Positions 53,754-63,143 are shown, numbered from the stretch's first letter. The stretch: 64,000 nucleotides of DNA from DATLNF01 sp963765815 (GCA_963765815.1 CAVXXT010000001.1:310001-374000), one strand, 5' to 3'. The notes: generated from the sequence alone by a model not told the origin. A program made the numbers and translations.

Positions 53754-55045
53754 GCGTCGACCCCAGATCCCGGTCGCGCGGGTATCCCCCTGACTCCGTC
53801 ACCGGGCTGCCCGGGCGTGATGCGCTCGAGCGTCACCTCGCCGACGTCGAGCTCCCGGTCTCCCTCGTCGTGCTCGACGTCGACCACTTCGCGACCGTGA
53901 ACGCCACGCTCGGGCACGCCTCCGGTGACGACCTGCTGCGGCAGATCGCCGGTCGCCTGCTCACTCACCGGCCCGACGGCAGCTTCCTCGCCCGCACCGG
54001 AGGCAACACCTACGCGCTGGCCGTGCACGGCTCGGACGCCGGCCGGGCGTCGACCGCCGCCCTGGCCGAGCGACTGCTGGCCTGCCTGCGGGATCCGTTC
54101 GAGCTCGATCAACGCACGTTGCGGGTGTCGGCGAGCGCGGGCGTCGCACTGCCGTTGGAGATGGACGCGGACTCCGTCCTGGTCGTCGACGACCTGCACC
54201 GCCGAGCGGATCTGGCGCTCGCGGAGGCGAAGGAGACGGCCCGCGGCCACTACGACGTGTGGGAGCCGCAGCTGTCGCTGCGCAACGCGCTCAAGCTGGA
54301 CGCGCAGCAGCTGCTGCGCGTCGCTCTCGCCGGCCCGAGCGGCCTGACGATGCACTACCAGCCGTTCGTCGACGTGCGGACGCGCCGGATCACCGGCGTG
54401 GAGGCGCTGGTCCGCGTCGCCGGCCCGCAGGTCGACGGCGGCGCGACGACCCTCGTCGCTGCGGCGACGGACACCGGTCTGCTCGCCGCTCTCGACGGTC
54501 GGGTGCTGGACCTGGTGCGCGAGGACGTGCCGCTGCTGCTCGACTGGCCGGACACGGACGCGCTGCGCATCCACGTGAACGTCTCCGCCGCCGGGCTCGT
54601 CGACCCGTCCTGGCTCGCCCGGCTGGGGATCAACCGCGGTGTGGTCGAGTCCGACGGCTCGCCACGGCTGTGCATCGAGGTCACCGAGCACGCTCTGGTC
54701 GAGACCGGCAGTGCCGGGTCGCGCCACCTCGACGAGCTCCGTGAGGCGGGGCACCTGGTCGTCCTCGACGACTTCGGCGCCGGCTTCACCAGCCTGGCGA
54801 CGCTGGCCAGCCTGCCGGCCGACATCGTCAAGCTCGACCGCTCGCTGCTCTTCGACGTCGACTGCGATCGGCGGCGGCGCGCGGTACTGTCCGGCGCGAT
54901 AACCCTGGCCCACGACCTCGGCCTGCGGGTCGTGGCCGAGGGCGTCGAACGTGAGGAGCAGCACGCGGTGCTGATCGAGCTCGGCTGCGACGAGGCGCAG
55001 GGATGGCTGCACAGCGAAGCCGTGCGCCCGCCGGTGGCGGCATGA
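53750..55045 (+). CDS. GGDEF-EAL protein, degenerate cyclase and likely active phosphodiesterase
   Basis: 431 aa, soluble. The GGDEF domain (about 15-170) has GGNTY (84-88) in place of GGDEF, so cyclase activity is unlikely. The EAL domain (about 185-425) keeps EAL (218-220), E310, DD (340-341), K361 and AEGVE, so cyclic-di-GMP hydrolysis is plausible. No sensor or TM domain is attached. Both ends overlap neighbours (GTGA with the aldolase, ATGA with the HATPase). Confidence 0.9.
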   Translation: MSVDPRSRSRGYPPDSVTGLPGRDALERHLADVELPVSLVVLDVDHFATVNATLGHASGDDLLRQIAGRLLTHRPDGSFLARTGGNTYALAVHGSDAGRASTAALAERLLACLRDPFELDQRTLRVSASAGVALPLEMDADSVLVVDDLHRRADLALAEAKETARGHYDVWEPQLSLRNALKLDAQQLLRVALAGPSGLTMHYQPFVDVRTRRITGVEALVRVAGPQVDGGATTLVAAATDTGLLAALDGRVLDLVREDVPLLLDWPDTDALRIHVNVSAAGLVDPSWLARLGINRGVVESDGSPRLCIEVTEHALVETGSAGSRHLDELREAGHLVVLDDFGAGFTSLATLASLPADIVKLDRSLLFDVDCDRRRRAVLSGAITLAHDLGLRVVAEGVEREEQHAVLIELGCDEAQGWLHSEAVRPPVAA

Positions 55046-55413
55046 ACGTGTCCTTCCGGCTCCCGCACGAGCCGAGCAGCGCCGGTCTGGCTCGCACCTA
55101 TCTGCGCGGCGTCCTCGACGACTGGGGTACGTCGGAGCGCATCGAGGACGCGATGCTGCTGGTGACCGAGCTGATCGCCAACGCGGTGATCCACGGCAGT
55201 GCCGAGGTCCGGCTCGACGTCGACATCGAGGACTCCGTCCTCAGGGTCCGGGTGGCCGACGGCTCGCCGGTGCTCCCGCGGAAGCCGGACGCGTCGGCGT
55301 CCGGGTCGGGACGCGGGCTGGCCATCGTCGAGAGCCTGGCCGACAAGTGGGGCATCGCCCCGAACAACGGCATCGTCGACGGCAAGACGGTGTGGTTCGA
55401 GCTGAAAGGCTGA
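55042..55413 (+). CDS. Anti-sigma/serine-kinase-like HATPase protein
   Basis: 123 aa, the HATPase_c_2 type found in RsbW/SpoIIAB-like regulators: LVTELIANAVIHG (N-box), VADGSPVLP and GSGRGLAIVESLADKWG (G-boxes). It may phosphorylate an anti-sigma antagonist or act as a binding switch. It overlaps the EAL gene by ATGA, so cyclic-di-GMP turnover and partner switching may be linked. Confidence 0.9.
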   Translation: MNVSFRLPHEPSSAGLARTYLRGVLDDWGTSERIEDAMLLVTELIANAVIHGSAEVRLDVDIEDSVLRVRVADGSPVLPRKPDASASGSGRGLAIVESLADKWGIAPNNGIVDGKTVWFELKG

Positions 55414-55417
55414 CCGA

Positions 55418-55690
55418 CTAGCCGGCGATGGCCCCGGTGGCGAGGCCGACGACGTGCCGGTCCACGACCAGCTCCGCGCCGATCTCGGCGGGGGGCTGCC
55501 AGCCGGCCTCGACCAGGCAGGTGTAGAGCTGGACCCGGGCGCCGATCAGCGCCTCGGAGGCGGCGATCTGGGCCCGGGCGGACGAGTCCGAGCGGTCCCC
55601 GACCAGCCGCTCGGTCGCGTCCTCGTGGTCAAGGCAGGCGGCCTGGTAGAGCTCGAGGCAGAGGAGCAGGCGGTCGAAGTCCGGCGTCAC
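55418..55690 (-). CDS. Short uncharacterised protein, paralogue of the gene at 58948
   Basis: 90 aa from GTG 55690 (behind GGGGG), helical. It contains LELYQAACLDHEDATERL and LYTCLVEAGWQPP, closely matched by LERYQAALLDYEDHTAVV and MYRCLVELGWTPP in the protein at 58948. No known domain. An upstream ATG at 55759 would add an unmatched N-terminus. Confidence 0.75.
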   Translation of the reverse strand: MTPDFDRLLLCLELYQAACLDHEDATERLVGDRSDSSARAQIAASEALIGARVQLYTCLVEAGWQPPAEIGAELVVDRHVVGLATGAIAG

Positions 55691-55833
55691 AGCGATGCCC
55701 CCAGGCCGAATCGGGAGGTACTGGGGCAGATCCTGACCCCGAGTCGTCGTACGGCGCAACGACCGTCACCCGTTCGGCCGAGTCGCGCGTCGTGCGGCAG
55801 GCCCGGGCCGGCCGACGGCGAACTCCTCCGCGC

Positions 55834-58260
55834 ATGTCCCGTGCTGCCCGCCGGCTCCGCCGTGCCCTCGTGCCGGCACTGCTCGTCGCGGCGACGGCAT
55901 GGGCCCCCGGTGGGTACGTCGCGTCGGCCCAGGAGCTGCCGTCGCTGCCGGCGCAGGACCTCGCGGCGTACGTCGACCCGATGGTCGGCACCTGGGCGCC
56001 CGGCTTCACCGTCCCCGGCGCGGCGACACCGTTCGGGATGACCCAGGTGTCGCCGGACACCGGCGGCCCGGTCGCCTACAGCGGGTACAGCTACCACGAC
56101 CCGACGATCAACGGGTTCAGCCACATCCACCTCAGCGGTCCCGGCGTGAAGAAGGCCGGCGACATCCCGTTCCTGCCGACCGTCGGCGAGGTGCTGACCA
56201 GCGACCGGACGCTCTACGCGTCGCCGTACGACCACGCGACGGAGACAGCCGAAGCCGGCTACTACGCAGTGACGCTGGAGCGGTACGGCGTCCGGGCCGA
56301 GCTGACCGCGTCGACCCGCACCGGCATGCAGCGCTACACCTTCCCGCCCGGCGCGGCCGGCAACGTGATGCTCGACGTCGGCCGCAGCGTCGAAGGTCTG
56401 CACGCCGGCGCGATCGAGGTCGTCGACGACGACACCGTCCGGGGCTGGGCGCGCGGTCGCTACCCGGTCTTCTTCGAGGCCGACTTCTCCCGCCCGTTCT
56501 CCTCCTACGGCACCTTCGTCGGCTCCGCGCTGAGCCCGGCGAGCAAGACCGCGACCGGCACCGGCGCAGGCGGCTGGGTGTCCTTCGACACCGTCGCCGC
56601 GCAGACCGTGACGGTGAAGGTCGGCATCTCCTTCGTCGACGCGGCCGGCGCGCGGCGCAACCTCGACGCCGAGGCGCCGACGTTCGACTTCGACGGCATG
56701 CGCGCCGCGGCCCGCGCCGCGTGGAACGCCGAGCTGGCCAAGGTCGCGGTCGAGGGCGGCACGCCGGTCGACCAGAAGACCTTCTACACGGCGCTGTACC
56801 ACTCGCTGCTGCACCCCAACGTCTTCAGCGATGTCGACGGCCGCTACGTCGGCTTCGACGGCCAGCCGCATGCGGCAACCGGGCGCATGCAGTACGCCAA
56901 CTTCTCGTCGTGGGATACGTACAAGGCACAGAACCAGCTGCTCGCGACGGTGTGGCCGCAGCGCTACCGCGACATGCTGCTGTCGCTGCTGGCCGACGCG
57001 CGCGAGGGCGGCTACCTCCCGCGCTGGGGCGAGCAGAACCGCGACGCGTCGCACATGAGCGGCGACCCCGCGATCCCCACGATCGTCGACGGCTACTGCC
57101 GCGGCGTCCTGGCCGGCGTGCCCGACAGCGAGATCAACGCGTTGTACGACGAGATGAAGGAGCTCGTGACGCGGCGGAGCGCAGCCTGGCAGTCGCACGG
57201 CTACGTCCCGCTGCAGACCTCCAGCAGCGGCGCCGGCACGACGCTCGAGTACGGCGTCGCCGACTTCGCGCTCGCGCTAATGGCGCACGAGCTCGGCCGC
57301 ACCGCCGACGAGGCGACGTACGCCGAGCTGTCCACGGCGTACCGCACGCTGCTCGACCCCGAGACCGCGTGGATCCGGCCGCGCAACGACGACGGCAGCT
57401 GGCTGACGCCGTTCGACCCCGCGACCGACGAGACCGGCTTCCAGGAGGGCAACTCCTGGCAGTACTCCTGGCTCGCGCCGCACGACGCCGGCGGGCTGTA
57501 CGACCGGATGGGCGGCAACGCCGTCGTCATCGACCGGCTCGACACGCACTTCAGCGAGCTCGTCGCCGGCACCGCGCCGGTGCTCGTCGCCGAGACGCAG
57601 AGTCGGGCGACGCTCTTCGGCCTCGCCTACCGCACGAACCAGTACGCCCCGGGCAACGAGCACGACCTGCAGACCCCGTGGATGTACCCGTTCGCGCGCC
57701 AGCCGTGGAAGACGCAGTCGGTGCAGCGGCAGATCCAGGGCGTCTTCCGCCCGACCATCGACGGTCTCCCCGGCAACGACGACCTCGGCTCGCTGTCCGC
57801 GTGGTACGTCTGGAGTGCCCTCGGCCTCGGCCCCGTCACGCCGGGAGCGCCGTTCTACGTCGTCGGCAGCCCGGTCTTCACCCGGGCCTCGATCGACCTG
57901 CCGGGCGCGCGGGACCTCGTCATCGAGGCACCGGGCGCGTCCCTCGTCAGCAAGTACGTCCAGAGCGCGACCCTCGGCGGTGCCCCGCTCGACCGCGCGT
58001 GGATGACGCACGACGACCTGATCGAGGGCGGCACGCTGCACCTGGAAGTGGGTCCGACGGCGAACACCTCGTGGGCGACCGCCGCCTCTGCCGTGCCGCC
58101 GTCGCTGTCGTCCGCGCCGATGTCGGCGTTCGGCTGCAACCCGCAGGCCGCCGGCGCCGATCCGGAACCCGTGGTCCCCGAGGGGTCCCCGCTGCTGTTG
58201 GTCCTGCTGGGCGGCGCGACCGCCGCCGGTGTGATCGCCGTACGCCGCCGCTCTCGCTAG
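55834..58260 (+). CDS. Secreted GH92 alpha-mannosidase with C-terminal membrane anchor
   Basis: 808 aa with a signal peptide (about 1-32). GH92 features run throughout: AAYVDPMVGT, PGAATPFGMTQVSPDT, GFSHIHLSGPG, FYTALYHSLLHPNVFSDVDG, FSSWDTYKAQNQLLATVWP and GNDDLGSLSAWYVWSALGL. It probably removes alpha-mannose from glycans. The tail EPVVPEGSP, then a hydrophobic stretch and RRR, is close to that of the GDPD ending at 18362, suggesting a shared anchor. Confidence 0.93.
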   Translation: MSRAARRLRRALVPALLVAATAWAPGGYVASAQELPSLPAQDLAAYVDPMVGTWAPGFTVPGAATPFGMTQVSPDTGGPVAYSGYSYHDPTINGFSHIHLSGPGVKKAGDIPFLPTVGEVLTSDRTLYASPYDHATETAEAGYYAVTLERYGVRAELTASTRTGMQRYTFPPGAAGNVMLDVGRSVEGLHAGAIEVVDDDTVRGWARGRYPVFFEADFSRPFSSYGTFVGSALSPASKTATGTGAGGWVSFDTVAAQTVTVKVGISFVDAAGARRNLDAEAPTFDFDGMRAAARAAWNAELAKVAVEGGTPVDQKTFYTALYHSLLHPNVFSDVDGRYVGFDGQPHAATGRMQYANFSSWDTYKAQNQLLATVWPQRYRDMLLSLLADAREGGYLPRWGEQNRDASHMSGDPAIPTIVDGYCRGVLAGVPDSEINALYDEMKELVTRRSAAWQSHGYVPLQTSSSGAGTTLEYGVADFALALMAHELGRTADEATYAELSTAYRTLLDPETAWIRPRNDDGSWLTPFDPATDETGFQEGNSWQYSWLAPHDAGGLYDRMGGNAVVIDRLDTHFSELVAGTAPVLVAETQSRATLFGLAYRTNQYAPGNEHDLQTPWMYPFARQPWKTQSVQRQIQGVFRPTIDGLPGNDDLGSLSAWYVWSALGLGPVTPGAPFYVVGSPVFTRASIDLPGARDLVIEAPGASLVSKYVQSATLGGAPLDRAWMTHDDLIEGGTLHLEVGPTANTSWATAASAVPPSLSSAPMSAFGCNPQAAGADPEPVVPEGSPLLLVLLGGATAAGVIAVRRRSR

Positions 58261-58291
58261 CCCCCTTCACACCAGCCGCGCCACGATCTGC

Positions 58292-58531
58292 TCAGGTGAC
58301 GCCGTACGACGGGTCACTGCCCGTGTGGTCGGGGACGGCGCGCTGCCCGGGCAGGGCGATCTTCCAGAGGCACTCGCGGCACTGCATGGTGCGCCGGTGC
58401 GCGGTGCGGCCGATCGGCAGCCACGGGTGCTGCGACCACGACTCGTAGACGTCGAACATCCGGGTCTGCTGGCAGTTGCCGCAGTGGTGCTCCTCGGGGT
58501 CGAGGCGGCGTACGCGGCGCACGGTTCTCAT
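58292..58531 (-). CDS. Small zinc-ribbon-like protein
   Basis: 79 aa with two CxxC motifs (HHCGNC and MQCREC) spaced about 32 residues apart, fitting one zinc site. The rest is Arg/His/Trp rich. Function unknown. It is convergent with the mannosidase, 31 nt away. Confidence 0.8.
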   Translation of the reverse strand: MRTVRRVRRLDPEEHHCGNCQQTRMFDVYESWSQHPWLPIGRTAHRRTMQCRECLWKIALPGQRAVPDHTGSDPSYGVT

Positions 58532-58619
58532 CTGGGGGACAGCTCCTTGGGTCTCGCTCGAAGGTAGCCCCGCGGTGCAGACTCGTCAGGCGAATGGCAG
58601 AACTCGAAGAAGGCGGCAC

Positions 58620-58943
58620 ATGGTCGAGCGGGGGACACGTTTCGAGCGCTCGGTCCTGACCTTCGGCGTCGGCGGTCGACTCGCGGTCAGCGCGGTGGTG
58701 CTGATCCCGGTGCTCTGGGGGGTGTCGCTCGGCCTCGTCGGCCTCGCCGGCGCGTTCCTGTGGGGGATCTTCGTGCTGCCACGGGCGCTGCGGGACGTCT
58801 GGCGTCCGGCGGCACTGCCGGCGACCGACCTGACCCGGCTGCGCGACCAGGCCCGGCTCGAGCGCGAGCATCGCGAACGCGTCGTCTATGCGGACAACCC
58901 GGACGACCGGGTCGGCGACCGGCCGGGCCAGCGGCGCTGGTAG
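58620..58943 (+). CDS. Small membrane protein
   Basis: 107 aa with a hydrophobic region LAVSAVVLIPVLWGVSLGLVGLAGAFLWGIFVLP (about 22-54), probably two helices, followed by a charged cytoplasmic tail rich in R/E/D. No family recognised. It is divergent from the zinc-ribbon gene. Confidence 0.72.
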   Translation: MVERGTRFERSVLTFGVGGRLAVSAVVLIPVLWGVSLGLVGLAGAFLWGIFVLPRALRDVWRPAALPATDLTRLRDQARLEREHRERVVYADNPDDRVGDRPGQRRW

Positions 58944-58947
58944 CGGC

Positions 58948-59259
58948 TCAGCCGCCGAGCGCGCCGGCGGTGAGCTGGGCGACGAGCTGGTCGACGTCGA
59001 CGACCGCGGCGACGCCCGGTGGGGGAGTCCAGCCCAGCTCGACCAGGCAGCGGTACATCGCGAGCCGGGCGGTGATCACCTGCTCCGCCGAGTCGAGGTG
59101 GTCGCGCAGCGCGCTCGCCGGCGCGTCCGGCCGGGACACGACGGCCGTGTGGTCCTCGTAGTCGAGCAGCGCCGCCTGGTACCGCTCGAGGCAGGAGAGC
59201 AGGGCAGCGGCGGGCTCGACCTGGCCGTCGCCGGTCGGCTGCGCGGGAATCGACCTCAT
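58948..59259 (-). CDS. Short uncharacterised protein, paralogue of the gene at 55418
   Basis: 103 aa from ATG. Over about 80 residues it aligns with the 90-aa protein at 55418 with the same helical pattern, including the C-termini TAGALGG and ATGAIAG. Both lie on the minus strand either side of the mannosidase cluster. No function is known. Confidence 0.78.
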   Translation of the reverse strand: MRSIPAQPTGDGQVEPAAALLSCLERYQAALLDYEDHTAVVSRPDAPASALRDHLDSAEQVITARLAMYRCLVELGWTPPPGVAAVVDVDQLVAQLTAGALGG

Positions 59260-59310
59260 CGCCCGAAGTTACCCACGGTGGTGCGCACGAATCCATGACC
59301 CGTGACCGGA

Positions 59311-60633
59311 TCACGCAACGGTGACGCCCGGGGAGAGCTCGTGCAGGGAAGCCATCCGGCGCCCCCAGCTGTCGATCGAGTCGTCATGGGTGGTCGCGAG
59401 GGCGAGGTGGATCCGGTCGCCGAAGCGGCCGAGCCAGTGATCGCTGTCGAAGCCGGCCGGTCCGTGCAGCGCGCCGAGGATCGACCCCGCCGTCGCGGCG
59501 AAGCTGTCGGTGTCGTTGCCCTGGCAGACCTGCAGTCCGATGCCGTCGGTCGCGCCGCGCGCGAAGCGCAGGGTCGCGAGCACCGTGCCGATCTCCTGCA
59601 CGATCCGGCAGTGCGTGTAGACGGCGTACCGGCCGTTGATCCGCTCGTAGGCGTCGATCCAGTCGGTGGCGGCGCGCACCTGGGTCAGCGAGTCGTCGAG
59701 GATCGCGCGCAGCCGTGATCTCGCCGGCACCACTCGGGCTGCCGTCGTCGCCACGTCCTCCCAGTCGTCGGCGACCAGTGCGGTCGCGACGGCCGCGGCG
59801 GCCCACATCGCGGCGTACACGCCGGTACGACGATGCGTCAGCGTCGCGTCGCGATGGGCGAGGGTCGCGGCGGCGACGGGATCGCCGGGGCAGGCATAGC
59901 CGTAGGCGTCCACGCGGATCAGCGCGCCGCAGTGCTCCTCGGCCGGGTTCAGCAGCGCCGTGGACGGATCGCTGCCGGTGAACGACGCGAGCCCTGCGGC
60001 GAGCAGCGCGGTCCGCTCCGGGCCGAACGTCGCGGCCACCGGCAGGTTGAGCAGCCACAGCCGGCGCAGGTCGTCGTGGGTGAAGTCGCGGCCGTGTCGC
60101 TCGAGCACGACGGTGGCCAGTGCGGTGTAGCCGAGGTCGTCGTCCTCGGGCACGTGGGCGATCCGCTCGCGGACGCACTCGGGCCACTGCGGCTGCGGCG
60201 CGCGCAGGCGCGCGTTGCTGGCCTCGGTCACGTAGTCGATGAGCGGCCACTCGCCCGCCGGCTCGAGGACCGCGCGCAGCTCAGCGAAGGTCGGGTCGAA
60301 CTCGAACGGCTTGCCGAGGACGCAGCCGGCCACCCGAGCACCCCATGCGGTGCGCACCCGCTCCGCGACGTCGGCGCCGTGGGGCCGAGCCTCCGGGAGG
60401 TCGCACTCGGCCAGCACCTCGGCCAGCTCGGTCGGCTCGTGGTGCGGCCAGCCGTCGACGAGCGGCGCGTCCGCGATGCGCTGCGCAACGGCGTGCAACG
60501 CGTCCCAGGACTCAGGCGCCGACTCGAGGTCGGCCTCGACCTGGTCGAGGTCGTGGCCCTGCTCGCGCCGGTCGGCGATGACCTGGCGCAGCAGCGCGCG
60601 AAGCGCCTCGGGCGGCAGGAGCAGCCCGCTCAT
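59311..60633 (-). CDS. ADP-ribosylglycohydrolase family protein
   Basis: 440 aa. The DraG-type fold is shown by WGARVAGCVLGKPFEF, EDDDLGYTALATVVLE (metal-binding Asp/Glu cluster) and QGNDTDSFAATAGSILGALHG. Members hydrolyse ADP-ribose linkages or other N-glycosidic bonds. The first about 95 residues form an extra helical N-terminal region. It is the last gene of the ROK/hydrolase/SIS operon; ATG 60633 overlaps the SIS stop (ATGA). A sugar- or nucleoside-related substrate is inferred from context. Confidence 0.88.
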   Translation of the reverse strand: MSGLLLPPEALRALLRQVIADRREQGHDLDQVEADLESAPESWDALHAVAQRIADAPLVDGWPHHEPTELAEVLAECDLPEARPHGADVAERVRTAWGARVAGCVLGKPFEFDPTFAELRAVLEPAGEWPLIDYVTEASNARLRAPQPQWPECVRERIAHVPEDDDLGYTALATVVLERHGRDFTHDDLRRLWLLNLPVAATFGPERTALLAAGLASFTGSDPSTALLNPAEEHCGALIRVDAYGYACPGDPVAAATLAHRDATLTHRRTGVYAAMWAAAAVATALVADDWEDVATTAARVVPARSRLRAILDDSLTQVRAATDWIDAYERINGRYAVYTHCRIVQEIGTVLATLRFARGATDGIGLQVCQGNDTDSFAATAGSILGALHGPAGFDSDHWLGRFGDRIHLALATTHDDSIDSWGRRMASLHELSPGVTVA

Positions 60634-61571
60634 GCCGAGCGGGTGACCTTCGACAGCCCGCGCGGATCGTCGGCGTCGACGCCGCGCTGCCTCGCGCGGG
60701 CCAGTGCGGTGAGCTGTCCGGCCACCAGCCAGAGGATCGCGGCGGCCGTCGGGTCGACCAGCGAGGGAAGCGTCACGTCGTACGACGGGTCGGCGCCGAC
60801 CCGCATGACGTCGAGGCCGGCGGCGGCGGTGTTGGGGTCGGTCGGGTCGAGGAAGGCCAGCGTCGGAGACGTCACGGCGACCGGCCCGTGCAGGTGCTCG
60901 ACCAGTGGCTCGGAGGTGAGCAGCCGCCCTCCCGTCTCGGCGAACTTCAGGGCGACCTCCGCCGCCACCCACTCCGCGCCCAGGCCGCCCGCGACGACGT
61001 GCTCGGGGTGCGGGCCCGCGGCGAGCGCGCCGTGGTCGGCATCGATCAGGCGGTGCACGGCGCTGACCAGCGGTGCGACGTCGAGCTCGCCGGCGAGTGC
61101 GCGCAGCAGCAGCACCGAGGTCGTCACCGACTTGGTCGCCGCGATGACGTGCTCCGGTCCAGCCGCGCAGTCGAGCACGACGTCGGCGAGCGGGACCAGC
61201 GGCCCGCTGCCGTTCGTCACGGTGACGACGGCGCACCCGGTGAGCCGCGCCCGGCGTACCGCCTCGACGAGTGACGGGGTCTGGCCGGACTGGGATACGG
61301 CGATGACGACGTCGCCGGCCTGCATGACGGGCGGCGGCACCGCGGCGCCCGGCGCGGGCGGCACGTCGGCCGCGATGCCGGCGAGCTCGAGTGCGGCGGC
61401 GCCGATGCCTGCCGCGTGCCGGCTGGAGCCGACGCCCAGGATGCGCACCGCCCTCGCGCCGGCGAGCAGCGTGCGCGCCGTGACCAGGGCCGCCGCGTTG
61501 ACGCCCTGCACCCGCGCGAGCACTGCGGGCTGGTCGGCGACGTCGGCGGCGTAGCGGCGGCCTAGGGCCAT
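60630..61571 (-). CDS. SIS-domain sugar-phosphate isomerase-like protein
   Basis: 313 aa with two SIS domains. VRILGVGSSRHAAGIGAAALEL and VVIAVSQSGQTPSLVEAVRRA are the phosphosugar-binding strands; a second unit follows with GAEWVAAEVALKFAETGGRLLTSEPLVEHLHGP. It resembles GlmS-type or AgaS-like isomerases/deaminases without a glutaminase domain. ATG 61571 is chosen; GTG 61601 would overlap the hydrolase gene by 20 nt. Confidence 0.88.
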   Translation of the reverse strand: MALGRRYAADVADQPAVLARVQGVNAAALVTARTLLAGARAVRILGVGSSRHAAGIGAAALELAGIAADVPPAPGAAVPPPVMQAGDVVIAVSQSGQTPSLVEAVRRARLTGCAVVTVTNGSGPLVPLADVVLDCAAGPEHVIAATKSVTTSVLLLRALAGELDVAPLVSAVHRLIDADHGALAAGPHPEHVVAGGLGAEWVAAEVALKFAETGGRLLTSEPLVEHLHGPVAVTSPTLAFLDPTDPNTAAAGLDVMRVGADPSYDVTLPSLVDPTAAAILWLVAGQLTALARARQRGVDADDPRGLSKVTRSA

Positions 61572-61581
61572 CGCGTCGCCG

Positions 61582-62388
61582 TCAGGTCCGGGCGAGGACA
61601 CCGTCGGCCCACCGGTTGATCTCGTCGGCCGCCACCTCGGCGACCTGCGCCGCCGACAGGCCGGCCACCCGCTCGATCTGCTGGAACGTCGCGCCGGGGA
61701 CGAGCAGGGTGATCTCTCGCGCGACCGCGATCGGGTGGATGAGCGGGTCGCCGTCCCAGGCGATGACGTGCGTCGGCACCCGGAAGCCCGGCAGCGCCGC
61801 AGGGTCGACCGCGCGCTGGTCGGGGATGTGCCGCATCGCGACCTTCAGGGACGCGAGGTCATGGGTGCGCAGCGCCGCGACGAGGTGCGGGTCGGCTCGC
61901 GGGTCGTCCGGGTGGAAGCCGGCGCACAGCTCGATCAGCCCGTTCATGCCCTTGCGCGAGCCGCGCCACAGCGCCGCCCGCAGCGGCGCGAAGCGCAGCC
62001 AGCTCGGCCGCTGCAGCGCGTTGCCGCCGGGCGCGATGAGCATCAGCCCGCGCGCGCGGCCGGGTCGGTCGGCCTCGTGTCGCAGGATCGTGTTGGCGCC
62101 GTGACTGCCGCCGACGAGCAGCGGCCGATCGAAGCCGACCGCATCGAGGACGGTCGAGAGGTCGGTGGCGATCCGGTCGTAGCCGTAACGGCCTCGGTCG
62201 AGCAGCGGCGTCGATCGGCCGTGCCCGCGGGTCGAGTAGTGCAGCACGCGGAAGCGCGCGGCGAGCCGGTCGACGACCGGCCGACCGTCCTCGAGACTGC
62301 CGGAGAGGCCGTGCAGCCACACCAGCTCGGGTCCGGTCCCGACGACCTCCGCCTCGAGCTCGACGTCGGGCTCGACGGCGATCCTCAC
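61582..62388 (-). CDS. Alpha/beta-hydrolase
   Basis: 268 aa. The oxyanion loop is LVWLHGLSGSLED, the nucleophile elbow GGSHGANT (GxSxG), and the C-terminal IAWDGDPLIHP holds a probable catalytic Asp. The last His is not certain by eye. GTG 62388 overlaps the ROK stop (GTGA). The substrate is unknown; co-transcription suggests an acyl-sugar or related ester/amide. Confidence 0.85.
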   Translation of the reverse strand: MRIAVEPDVELEAEVVGTGPELVWLHGLSGSLEDGRPVVDRLAARFRVLHYSTRGHGRSTPLLDRGRYGYDRIATDLSTVLDAVGFDRPLLVGGSHGANTILRHEADRPGRARGLMLIAPGGNALQRPSWLRFAPLRAALWRGSRKGMNGLIELCAGFHPDDPRADPHLVAALRTHDLASLKVAMRHIPDQRAVDPAALPGFRVPTHVIAWDGDPLIHPIAVAREITLLVPGATFQQIERVAGLSAAQVAEVAADEINRWADGVLART

Positions 62389-63110
62389 GCGAAGACGCGG
62401 TGGCGCTGGTCGAAGGCGTGAGCGAGTCCCCACGCCGCGGCGGACTTCACCGACTTGGGTGCGGCGCTGGGCTCCACGGTGCGCTCCGGCATGGCCGCGG
62501 CGATGGCGGGAACCAGACCGGGGTACCCGCGAGCCAGGCCGCCGGCGACCACCACCAGATCGGTGTCAGCGAGTCGCTCGGCGCGGATGCCCTTCGCGAC
62601 TGCCGCGGCGACCGCGGTCACCGCTGCGGTGTCGAGCGAGGCGGGTAGTGCCCAGCCCGCGGCGACGGTCTCGAGGCAGCCGGTGCGCCCGCAGGGGCAC
62701 TGCCGGTCGCCGAACCCGACGCGGTGCCCGAACAGGTTGGCGCTGAGCACCCGACCGCCGCGCACCACGGCGCCGCCGACGCCGGTGCCGAGCCCGACGT
62801 AGGAGAGGTCCGCGCCGTCGCGCATCGCGCTCTCGCCGAGCGCCGCGGCCTCGGCGTCGTTGAGGACCAGGTCGGCGCGCGCGTCAAGGCCGATCGCCTG
62901 GGCCGGGTCGACGTCGTACCAGCCGAGGTTCGAGGCGGCGACCACGCGGCCGACGGAGATCAGCCCGGGCACGGCGAGCAGGAGGGGAGTCCCGGCGGTC
63001 GCGTGCGCGCCGGATCGGACAACCGGGTCGCCGCCGGCGAGCACGACGGTCTCCACGCCACCGGCGCCGACCTCGATGCAGGTGAGCGGGCTGCGCGCGG
63101 GGTCGGGCAC
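62385..63110 (-). CDS. ROK-family sugar kinase-like protein
   Basis: 241 aa from GTG 63110 behind GGAG. ROK features are GLGTGVGGAVV and the zinc box CPCGRTGCLE with the preceding GHRVGF. The N-terminal phosphate loop is degenerate (IEVGAGGVETVVL instead of DIGGT), and the protein is shorter than most ROK kinases (about 300). It may be a weak kinase or a sensor protein. First gene of the operon, directly downstream of the palindrome at 63144. Confidence 0.85.
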   Translation of the reverse strand: MPDPARSPLTCIEVGAGGVETVVLAGGDPVVRSGAHATAGTPLLLAVPGLISVGRVVAASNLGWYDVDPAQAIGLDARADLVLNDAEAAALGESAMRDGADLSYVGLGTGVGGAVVRGGRVLSANLFGHRVGFGDRQCPCGRTGCLETVAAGWALPASLDTAAVTAVAAAVAKGIRAERLADTDLVVVAGGLARGYPGLVPAIAAAMPERTVEPSAAPKSVKSAAAWGLAHAFDQRHRVFA

Positions 63111-63143
63111 GGGCACTCCGGAGGGGTCGGCGGGGCAGTAGGG

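Noticed and set aside
53750..54260. Active diguanylate cyclase
   Set aside because: The signature reads GGNTY instead of GGDEF, so the catalytic acidic residues are missing.
55899..58448. An 849-codon plus-strand frame across the mannosidase
   Set aside because: It overlaps the GH92 gene in another frame and is Arg-rich without any domain; the GH92 frame has a signal peptide and family motifs.
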